Shown here: piece by piece, positions 38,301-50,300 of the stretch
Position numbering within the stretch: the first letter of the stretch is position 1
How the letters are laid out: each line of letters starts with the position of its first letter
Assembly: GCA_914767715.1 (NCBI GenBank)
Contig: OU612066.1
Span: 3,787,001-3,851,000, forward strand
Direction: 5' to 3'
From: Membranipora membranacea
Lineage: Eukaryota > Bryozoa > Gymnolaemata > Cheilostomatida > Membraniporidae
DNA: 64,000 nt
Notes under the pieces: model-generated
What the model saw: the letters and a program-made list of their open reading frames with translations, nothing else
What the model was told of the DNA's origin: nothing
The model's database searches: none
Program-made: the position numbers and the translations under genes

Positions 38301-41300
38301 GCCTCCCTGTATGCAGAGACCCACAACCTGTTAGTAATTCTCATATTACAAAATCTGGTCCTATATATAATAAGAAGGCGATTTACTCCTGCATTGATGG
38401 GTATATACCTACAACAGATAATGTGGAGACAATCTGTACTAACGGAAGTTATCTTCCCATATCTCTCGAATGTAAACGAGCTTGCCCAACGCCTCGACAA
38501 ATGACGTATGGTACATACGCAACTATGCTAAACAATGGAACCTATTACAAAGTTCGATACACATGTGACAGTAACTATACCATCATCAGGGGTGATCAGA
38601 TTGTGATGTGCAGTGAAGGGAACGTCTATGGAATTGTACCAGTGTGCGGGATAGTGTGCGACGAACCAGAATATGTAGAGAATGCGCTTATGACCAAATC
38701 GGGTGATGCTAACGATTTATATGTGGAGTATAAATGTGTTCCTGGATGTATGATGACAAATGACGGTGATACAACTATACGTTGCGTCAATGGGATCTAC
38801 TCTGGCTGCATTCCAATCTGCTCAAGAATCTGTCCTGCTGCACCCAGAATTCCGAATACAGAGTCCCTTACTATAACAGGGGAGGGGCATCAACTTGTAG
38901 CAAGCTATCGGTGTAATGTTGGCATGGTTAGGTATTCTGGTGATTCTACACTTGAGTGTAAAGATGGAATATTTGTGGGAGAACATCTAGTTTGTGTACC
39001 TCAGTGTCCGTTAACTCTGACAGATGATCATATGATCTGTAACGAGGGAATACAGCCTCATACAGTGCAGTACAATTGTGCATGCAGGGAAATGTTTATA
39101 CATATACCAGGCACGGTGAAGGAATTTTCTTGCTATAATGGGACAATAGATGAAAACAGACTTCGTTGTGGATTGCCTTGTCCAGAGAGCTTGCCCTATG
39201 ACGCAACTATTAAGACTTGTAGTACAACTGGGAGCGAATTCTCGAGGACAAGTAGTTGTGTTTGTAATGAAGACTACATAAAAATAGGCGGTTCTGATGA
39301 GAGGACTTGCAATGGTCATGGCCTATATTACGGATCAGAGTTACAGTGTGCACGAAAGTGTCCTGAGAATTTCATAATAGACAACGGATCATGTGCTATA
39401 AATAATGGGTCAGCTTCAGCCGCGTCATTCACTTGTTTTTGCGCTGATGGTTATGTATTGAACAATCTAAATGACAGCTACAATTGCGAAAATGGCTTGT
39501 TCTCGCCAATGGGCCCTTCCTGTTCGCCTGTCACTACAACAACCGATATTCTGCCGACAGAGCCTTCTACTCGAAAACCACAAAACCGGGGCGTGAAGAT
39601 TGAACTATCATCATCCAGAAGTCCCTTATATGATGATGGAACAAGCACTGCTTTAGAAATTTCTTCTCAACAGCAAGTAAACTTGACCGATCAACTAGAC
39701 TCCACTGTGGTGTCCTATACAAGCTCAGATGTAAGTGATAATACTACAACTGCAACACTTACTGATCAAACAACAACAGATGATCTCTATGATAGATCTT
39801 CTTCGACAAGCCCTGAGAGTCCTACTGTCATATTAGCAGATTCATCAACTGCCGAGATCTCAACTTCCCAAACTTCCTCAACGGAATATTCATCTGAACC
39901 AAGAACAAACTCACCAGTGCCAATAAAGAGAAATAGTATTGGAACCCCAGAAGTGGATACAATCACAACTCCAGTGACCACCTCAGCCTTTCTGACTACA
40001 AAGCATGCTCCAACAACCACAACATCAGAGAATAACGGTAGAATAACGACATCGGCTGAAATCACCTTAACAGCTCCTACAACAACTGCAGCCACTTTAA
40101 TCACAATGATTACAGGTACAACAGAAAATCATTTGACTCCTACAGAACAAACAAACACAGCATCTCAAACCACAGCTGCTTACTCAACCACAGTGATTGA
40201 GAGAACAACGGATGCTGAGGCATCAAAGTTGGGAAAAAAGGTAGCAATTGCTCAAACAACTGTGGCAGGCCATACGACTACAACTGCTCAATTGTCAACA
40301 GAAGCCCAATCAGAAAAGGCTTCTCAGTCAACCTCTGCAGCTCAAACCACAACGGCAGCCCCAACAACCATAAATGCTCAATCAACAACATCAGATGAAC
40401 TATCATTGGCTCCAATAACCGATGAAGATCAATCAACTCCCACAACAACTATAGACCTATCATCCAAAGTTGCGATGAAACATCAAACAACGACAGCAGG
40501 TGGACCAACAACACAAACACAAATAAACCCAACAGCCCCAGCGACAGTGTCATCTCAGTTAACAACAAATACTCAGACAACAACAATGGTAGATGAGGCA
40601 ACAGAGGTAGCTTACTCAACAACAAGTGAACAGACAAAAATTAAGGCTCCAAAAGAAACAAGAGTTGAAATGATTGCTGGTCAAACAACAACATCACCTG
40701 AAACAACCTCAGCAGCTCAATTAACAAAATATCCTGAAATAACAACAGCTACACCCACAACAACAGAGGCTACTCAAACAATAACAGAGGCTGCCAAAAC
40801 AGCATCAGAGGCTGCTCCAACACTAACACAATCTGTTCTAACAACAACAATGGCTGACCACACAACATCACAGGCAGCCAAGACAACAGCAGAGGCCACT
40901 CATACCACGACAACATCACCAGCTGATGTATCAACTACAGAGTTACCCACAACGAGGGTGGCTGACCTTGGGACAAGTACTGCAGTGATATCTAGTTCAA
41001 GTAAGTAAATTGTTGTTAAAAACAGAGTTTTATCTACAGCGATGCAGTATTCCTGCAGAGAATGTTCCTAGCTTATGTTACTGTTATATTCAGTTATTTA
41101 ATAGATAATATGCTGTGATTGTTTTACAGTCTCGGAAACAAAAGCTGCAACTACATCAGAGACGACCAAACTCAATGTACAAAAATCCAAAGATCAGAAG
41201 GATGGAGATTTATCCGGTAAAGCAACAACATCAGATGCTGCTCAAACAACAACAAATTCTAGCCAAACAACAACAGAGGCTACCCTAACCATCACAACAG

Positions 41301-44300
41301 AGGCTACCCAAACCATCACAACAAAGGCTTCACAGACAACAACAGAGGATGTCCGAACAAAAGAGGGTAAACAAGGGAAAGAAGCTCCGACATCAAAAGC
41401 TGTCCAAACAACAACAGATGCTGCCCAGACAACAACACAGGCTCAAGTAACAGCAAAGGCCACTCCGGTAACAGAGGCTGCTGATGAACCAACAACGAAT
41501 GTTGATCAATCAACTACAGAGGCTACCCAAACCATCACAACAGAGGCTTCACAGACAACAACAGAGGCTGTTCAAACAAAAGAGGGTAGACAAGCAAAAA
41601 AAGCTCCGACAACAAAAGCTGTCCAAACAACAACAGGAGCTGTTCATGAGGCGAAGCAGCCTGCTTTCACTAAAACAGAGGCTGCTATTACTGTAACAAA
41701 GGCTAATCGAGCAACAACAGAGAGTGCTCTAACTTCAACGGAGGTCCCTCAAACAACAACAGCAACAACAGAGGCTTCTCAAAAGATCACCGAGGCGACC
41801 CGTACCACAACAACACCACCAGCTGATCGATCAACTACAGAGTTACCAAAAATGAGGGTGGCTGACCTTGAGACAAGTACTGCAGTAATATCTAGTTCAG
41901 GTAAGTAATTGATGTTAAAAACAGCGAATAATCTACAATGATGTAGTATTCCTGCAGAGAATGCTTCTAACTTATGCTACACTGATATCAGAACACAGTA
42001 GTATATTGAGTTATTTGATAGATAATATGCTGTGATTGTTTTACAGTCTCGGCAACAAAAGCTGAAACAACATCAGTGACGACCAATCTCAATGTACCAA
42101 AATCCAAAGATCAGCAGGATGGAGATTTATCCGGTCAAGCAATAACATCAGCAGCGGATCAAACAGTAACAAATTCTAACCAAACAACAACAGAGGCTGC
42201 TCAGACAATAACAAAGGCTCAAGTCGCAACAAATGCCACTCAGGCAACACAGGCTGCTGATGAAACAAAAGCGAATGTTGGTCAATCAACAACAGAGGCT
42301 ACCCAAACAATCACAACAGAGGCTACCCAAACAATCACAACAGAAGCTTCACAGATAGCAACAGAGGCTGTCCAAACAAAAGAGGGTAGACAAGCAAAGG
42401 AAGCTACTCAATTGACAACAAAAGTTATCCAAACAACAACAGATGCTGCCCAGACAACAACAGAGGCTCTAGTAACAGCAAGTGCCACTCAGGCAACAGT
42501 GGCTGCTGATGAAACGACGACGAATGTTGGTCAATCAACAACAGAGGCTACCCAAACCATCACAACAGAGGCTATCCAAACCATCACAACACATGCTTCA
42601 CAGACACCAACAGAGGCTGTCCAAACAAAAGAGGATAGACAAGCAAAAGAAGCTACTCATCCAACAACAAAAGTTATCCAAACAACAACAGATGCTGCCA
42701 AGACAACAACAAAGGCTCAAGTAACAACAAAGGCCACTCAGGCAACAGGGGCTGCTGATGAAACAACAACAAATGATGGTCAATCAACAACAGAGGCTAC
42801 CCAAACCATTACAGCAGAGGCTACCCAAACCATCACAACAGAGGCTCCCCAAGCCATCACAACAGAGGCTTCACAGACAACAACAGAGGCTGTCCAAACA
42901 AATGAGGGTAGACAAGCAAAAGAAGCTCCGACAACCGAAGCTGTCCATTCAACAACAGGAGCTGCTCATGAAACGAAGCAGCCTGGTTTAACTATAACAG
43001 AGGCTGCTATTACTGTAACAAAGGCTAATCGAGCAACAACAGAGTCTGATCAAACAACAACTCTTGGTCAACCAATAACAGAGGCAGCCAAGTCAACAGC
43101 AGAGGCGACCCATACCACGACAACATCACTAGCTGATGGATCAACATCAGAGTTACCCGCTACAAGCGCGGCTGACCTTGAGACCAGTACTGCAGTAATA
43201 TCAAGTTCAGGTAGGTAATTTGTGCTAAAAAACACTGTTCAATCTACAATGATGTAGTATCTTCAGTGAATGTTTCTAGTTTATGCTACACTGATGTCAG
43301 AACATAGTACTATATTGAGTTAATTGATAGATAATATGCTTTGATTGTTTTACAGTCTCGGAAGCAAAAGCTGAAACTACATCAGTGACGTTCAAACTCA
43401 ATGTACATGAATCTAAAGGTAAGAAAGATGGAGATTTCTCCGGTCAAGCAACAACATCAGAGGCTGATCAAACAACAACAAATGCTGGTCAAACCATAAC
43501 TGAGCCGATCCAGACAACAACAGAGGCTCAAGTAACAACAAATGCCACTCAGGCAACAGAGGTTGCTGATGAAACAACAACGAATGTTGGTCAATCAACA
43601 ACAGAGGCTACCCAAACCATCAGAACAGAGGCTTCTCAGACAACAACAGAGGCTGTACAAACAAAAAAGGGTAGACAAGCAAAAGAAGCTACTCATCCGA
43701 CAACAAAAGTTATCCAAACAACAACAGATGCTGCCAAGACAACAACAAAGGCTCAAGTAACAACAAAGGCCACTCAGGCAACAGGGGCTGCTGATGAAAC
43801 AACAACAAATGATGGTCAATCAACAACAGAGGCTACCCAAACCATTACAGCAGAGGCTACCCAAACCATCACAACAGAGGCTCCCCAAGCCATCACAACA
43901 GAGGCTTCACAGACAACAACAGAGGCTGTTCAAACAAAAGTGAGTAGACAAGCAAAAGAAGCTCCGACAACAAAAGCTGTCCATACAACGTCAGGAGCTG
44001 CTCATGAAACGAAGCAGCCTGCTTTAACTACAACAGAGGCTGCTATTACTGTAACAAAGGTAGATCGAGCAGCAACAGAGAGTACTCTAACTTCAACGGA
44101 GGTTCCTCAAACAACAACAACAACAGAGGCTGCTCTAATGATAACGGAGGCCGCCCATACCACGTCAACATCACCAGCTGATGGACTAACTATAGAGTTA
44201 CCCACAAAGAGATTGGCTGACCTTGAGACAAGTACTGCAGTAATATCTAGTACAGGTAAGTAATTGATGTTTAAAATAGAGTTTAATCTACAATGATGTA

Positions 44301-47300
44301 GTATTCCTGCAGAGAATGTTCCTAGCCTATGTTACGCTGATGTCAGAACATAGTAGTATATTCAGTTATTGATAGATAATAAAAGCTGTGATTGTTTTAC
44401 AGTCTCTGAAACAAAAGCTGAAACTACATCAGTGACAGCAAAACTCAATGTACAAAAATCTAAAGGTCAGAAGGATGGAGATTTATCCGGTCAAGCATCA
44501 ACATCAAAGGCTGCTGCTCGAACAACAACAAATTCTGGCCAAACCATAACAGATGCTGCCAAGACAACAGCAGAGGCTCAAGTAACAGCAAAGGCCACTC
44601 AGGCAACAGAGGCTGCTAATGAAACAACCACAAATGTTGGTCAATCAACAACAGAGGCAACCCTAACCATCACAACAGAGGCAACCCTAACCATCACAAC
44701 AGAGGCTACCCAAACCATCACAACAGAGGCTTCACAGACAACAACAGAGGCTGTCCAAACAACAGAGGGTAGACAAGCAAAAGAAGCAGCTCATCCGACA
44801 ACAAAAGTTATCCAAACAACAACAGATGCTGCCAAGACAACGACAAAGGCTCAAGTAACAGAAAAGGCCACCCAGGCAACAGAGGCTGCTGATGAAACAA
44901 CAACAAATGCTGGTCAATCAACAACGGAGGCCACCCAAACGAATGTAGGCAGACAAGCAAAAGAAGCTCCGACAACGAAAGCTGTCCATACAACAACAGG
45001 AGCTGCTCATGAAACGAAGCAGCCTGCTTTGACTACAACAGAGGCTGCTTTTACTGTAACAAGGGCTAATCAAACAACAACAGAGAGTGCTCTAACTGCA
45101 ACGGAGGTTGCTCGAACAACAACAACAGAGGCTGCTCAAATGATAACGGAGGCCACCCATACCACGACAACATCACCAACTGATAGATCAACTACAGAGT
45201 TACCCACTTCTCAGTCAACCTCTGCAGCTCGATCCACAACAGCAGCCCCAACAACCATAAATGCTCAATCAACAACATCAGGTGAACTATCATTGGCTCC
45301 AATAACCAAAGAAGATCAATCAACTCCCACAACAACTATAGACCTATCATCCAAAGTTGTGATGAAACCTCAAACAACGACAGCAGGTGGACCACCAACA
45401 CAAACACAAACAAAGCCAACAGCTCCAGCGACAGTGTCATCTCAGTTAACAACAAATACTCAGACAACAACAATGGTAGATGAGACAAATGAGGTAGCTT
45501 ACGCAACAACAAGTGAACAGATAAAAATTAAGGCTCAAAAAGAAAAAAGAGTTGAAATGATTGCTGGTCAAACACCAACATCAGCTGAAACAACCTCAGC
45601 AGCTCAATTAACAAAATATCCTGAAATAACAACAGCTACACCCACAACAACAGAGGCTACTCAAACCATACCAGAGGCTGCCAAAACAATATCAGAGGCT
45701 GCTCAAACACTAAAGGAATCTGTTCTAACAACAACAATGGCTGTCCACACAACAGCAGAGGCCGCTCATACCACGACAACATCACCAGCTGCATTATCAA
45801 CTACAGAGTTACCCACAGCAAGGATGGCTGACCTAGAGACAAGTACTGCAGTAATACCTAGTTCAGGTAAGTAATTTGTGTTAAAAACAGTTTAATCTAC
45901 AATGATGTAGTGTTCCTGCAGGGAATGTTCCTAGCTTATGTTACACTGATGTCAGAACATAGGTCTAGTAGTATATTGAGTTATTTGATAGATAATAATA
46001 TGCTTTGATTGTTTTACAGTCTCGGAAACAAAAGCTGAAACAACATCAGTGGCGACCGAACTCAATGTACGAACAGCAAAAAATCAGAAGAATGGAGATT
46101 TATCGGGTCAAGCAACAACATCAGAGGCTGATCTAACAACAATAAAGTTGACTCAGACAGCAGAAGCCGCTCAAACGACAACAAATGCTGGTCAACCAAC
46201 AACAGAAGCAGCCAAGACAACAGCAGAGGCCACCCATACAGTGACAACATCACCAGCTGATGGACTAACTACTGAGTTACCCACAACAAGAGTGGCTGAC
46301 CTTGAGACAAGTACTGCGGTAATATCTAGTTCAGGTAACTAATTTCTGTTAAAAACAGAGTTTAATCTACAATGACGCATTATTCCTGCAAAGAATTTTT
46401 TTTTGTATTAGGTTTCTGCTTGAAATTTTATAGTAAAATGACAAATTAAAATTGAGACAAAAAATGTGTGGTCTGATAGTCCACGTCAGACAGGTCGAGA
46501 CTAGAGCGGCGACCACTCGATTAAACAAAGCTGAGACCATCCCGATCCGACGGTCGATCGGCAAGCCCAATCTACCAAACGCCCCCTACACACCACCCCC
46601 CACAAAGCCTCCGCCAGCCGACCCTGCAGCCCCGATTGCCCGCTCCCCTCCTTTCCCATTAGGTAACTGTTGAGCAGGTTGACTCCCTTTGTCAACAGTG
46701 ACCGCTACCCTCTGCAGTTGTTGGCTCTCTGAGGTTGAAATTTCAAATTTGATCTTGTTATTTGTTGTTGTTTAATATAGGGTATAATTTGTTGTCATTT
46801 ACTTGTTTAATGAAGAAAAGATGATAACGATATTCAAATACCATCGAAATTGGCACAATTTTGAGCTTTTTAAAATTTGATGACATGTTTTCCAGGTGGT
46901 ATTTTCAAAATCACACGCAATGCAGCTTTCTGTAAAAGTAAAATTTGTTTCAATTCACTTTGGGCTGTATGGCCCCAAAACTCAATGCCATAAATTAGGT
47001 GTGGATAGAAGAAAGTATAATATAAATTAATCAATGTTGGCACATCTAAAAATTGTCTGATACTTCGCTATAACAAAAGAGCATAGTTTAACTTTTTGCA
47101 AATCTGTGATTTTTAAATGTAATATTATTGCTATCAATTTCTAATCTTAAAAACTTAGTAGAGGAGATTGATTCTATTATATTGTTTCCCATACTAACAT
47201 TAAAAGCTTCAGGATTGTCTACTTTTTTGTTAGGTGCTTTAAAATTAAGTATTAAGAATTAATTGGTTTGCCAAGCACCACTGTTCAATTTTGATTAAAT

Positions 47301-50300
47301 TTTCTTTTAAAATTTTTGGATCAGAGCTAAAAATCTTTGTGTCGGCTGCAAATAAAATGTATTCCAATTGAGGAGCAGAGTTGATAAGGTCATTAATGAA
47401 AATTAAGAACAAAATTGGTCCCAGTACCGATCCCTGAGGTACACCAATATTCACTTTCCTTGTGCAAGAACTGCAATCGCCCAACTTTACAAATTGCGAG
47501 CGGTCAGTTAGATAGGACGTCATTAGATTTATGGCACCAGAAGTAAAATTATAATAATATGGTAGTTTTTTTAAATAAAATGTCATGATTGATAGAATCA
47601 AAAGCTTTGCTAAAGTCTAAAAATATACCTTGTTTGATTTCATTTTTATTAAAACTCTCATAAAGGTTTTCCATTAATTTTGAGATTGCCAAACAAGTGT
47701 TTTTTCCTTCCCTAAAACCGAATGGATTCTCATAGTATAATTAATTTTGTTCGTTTCAAAGTGGAGTCGAAGTTGTAATGTTAAAACTTTCTCACAAATC
47801 TTGGTAATTGCTATCAAAATTGATATTGGCCTGTAGTTGTTTGTGTCAAGCTTAGAGCCCTTTTTAAAGAGTGGTTTAACTGTTGCAACTTTTTGGCTAC
47901 TTGGAAATTCTGAATTTTGTATCATGAGATTATTATAAGATTTAATTAATATTGGTGATATCGTATTTTTATTTTCTTTGATGATGCTCATTGAAATTTT
48001 AACATAGCCGGCAGCCTTCTTTCCATTGCAATTTTTTTATCCTAGTCTTCGTAGTATTGTCTTAAATTTCAGAGAACAAAGATTTCGGTGGCTGTTAAAA
48101 ATCTGCATTTGACGAGGCCATGTAAGACTCAAAACTTGTGCTGGCTTGGGGATAAGTTTTTGCAAGTCCCTCACCTACCTGAGTAAAGTAGGCATCAAAA
48201 ATGTCAGCAATTTCTGATGGTGAGGTAACTTTCCCATCACCAGTATTAAGGCATTAGGTGGTGAAATCAGCAGATATATTTCAATCGAGAATTTTGTTAA
48301 TAGATTTCCATTTTTCATTGTTGTTAGATTTACACTGCTCAAACCCAATTTTGTAGTTATTCTTTTTTGCTCCAGTTATTTCGTAAATGACTGCATTGCG
48401 GTATTTTTTGTATTTTTGTTCTATTTTCTGGTCATAAGGGTGTGATTTTAAAATTTTGCGAAATTTCTCTCTCTCATTTCTTAAATGTAAAATCTCCTGT
48501 GTCATCCAGGGTATTTTAATATAAGTTTGTCACTAGCTCTTATTGTTTTGGTTCTTGATGATTCAGAAATTTTCTGTTGCAAAATTGGGTCATTATTTTC
48601 TTAAGCAGTGTCCCAGCATTGTGGTTCGGCTAATTTTTCTGCAAGCGACCCTCTGTCTGTAATTGAGATTTTCTGAGTTTTGCTTTCATTGTTGGAATGA
48701 GAAAGCTGCTTAAAATTAATAAACCCGGCTATCGTAAGATGATCTGCAAGCAGGTCAGTTTCAACAGTGCATGAAAGCATCGAATTTTCAACGTCAACAA
48801 AAATATGATCTATCAGACTGTGTTTTTGGTTTCCAAAACGTGTTGGGGATTCAATTATGTTAAAACTCCAATTGAACTCATCATTCGAAGATAATTTAGA
48901 GATTGGTCATTAATTTCGTTGTTTGGGTTAAGATCAAAATTCAGGTCACCAACAACTACTGAGTTTGATGGTAAAGAAGGCAACCAGACCCGCAGTCGCC
49001 GGCGGACCCTCCTAATGAGAGCGTTATATAGGCAGCACCAAGCAGAGAGGGCGCCCACGGTAGCATATACAACCCAATAGCCTCAGCTCCGTCCAACCGC
49101 ATGTCCTCCACCGCAGCATCGAAGCCCTCTGCCACGTATACGCACACACATCCACCGCAGCCATGAGGTCGTGAACTGCAATATAAATAATAGCCATTGA
49201 TGAAAAACTTATTTAAATATTCATCCTCAGAAAACCATGTCTCATTAATAACAATGCATGAAAAATTGATGTCTAGTTCAGCCAATTAAAATTCTAATTG
49301 GGGTAGTTTGTAATGAAAACTACGGATGTTTATATGCAAAATTGTGAAAGGATGATTTAAAAAATCACTAAAGGAATGTTTAACAGATCGGGGTTTTAGT
49401 TGTGGTTTATGATCCACTAAGCTAATGTCTGCATAGTCACAGGGTTGAGCCATTATGCAGAAGTGTTAGATTGTGTTTCCCAGGGTGTTGAACTGTCGAG
49501 CAGCTGCTGTTTTTGCTGAGCTGCCAGTATTGGCTGATCTCCCTCAGACGTTAATTTCACTGACTCATCTGACTTTGACTTTCTCATATATACCTATCCG
49601 TGGAAAGTCCAGGCAGGCATATTTCCAACCTAGGGCAGATTTAGCCTTTCGAGCCTTGTAGAAAAGATTTTGCTGAGATTTAGATACAACCTCATTGATG
49701 GATATATGGCTTTTCTGGCTCAAGTTTGAAGAGGTGGTGGCAATGGATTTCTCCATGATCATCTTCCTGGCAGTCAGTCAGTTGATTGAATTTGACCATA
49801 ATCAGAAGTGGTTGGGTGCGTTCACAGATTTTATTCTGAAGGCTGCTTCGATGTCTTGTTCTGTGATTAAACAATTGAGTTTTGAGCCCAGGGTTTTGAT
49901 AATCTTAGTCAGGTTTTTGTTGTTTGTGACCGGAATATAAGCTACTAGAAGACACTTTTTATTTTTTTCTATTTCTAGATTTCCACTTGTGTCCGGTTTC
50001 TTCCATTGCGTCAAGAACATTCAGAGAATGAGTGTTTTGAGCTTTTACAGACGTTCAAGTTCTTTCATGTGACCTCCTAATTCTTCTACATCCTTACAGA
50101 ATTCCTAGTTTATGCTACACTGATGTCAGAACGTAGTAGCATATTGAGTTATTTGATAGATAATATGTTGTGATTGTTTTACAGTCTCGGAAACAAAAGC
50201 TGAAACTACATCAGTGACGACCAAACTCAATGTACAAAAATCCAAAGATCAGAAGAATGGAGTTTTATCCGGTAAAGCAACAACATCAGAAGCTGCTCAA

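Larger units (their letters stand above)
32767..39530 (+). other. array of about 18 CCP/sushi domains
   Basis: Exons 32767-32982, 35531-35748, 36032-37131, 37451-37618 and the first half of 38026-41000. Each module shows four cysteines, an aromatic-x-C after the second strand (YTC, YSC, YEC), and typically C-x-x-G-x-W/Y/F before the last Cys (for example CENGSW, CQSGVW, CVNGMW), as in complement control proteins. The last three modules add a CxC pair (NCAC, SCVC, TCFC) and lose the consensus Trp, so they may form a variant sushi type. Many N-x-S/T sites occur. Most modules share one large exon, unlike the one-module-per-exon layout common in vertebrate complement genes. Confidence 0.85.
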
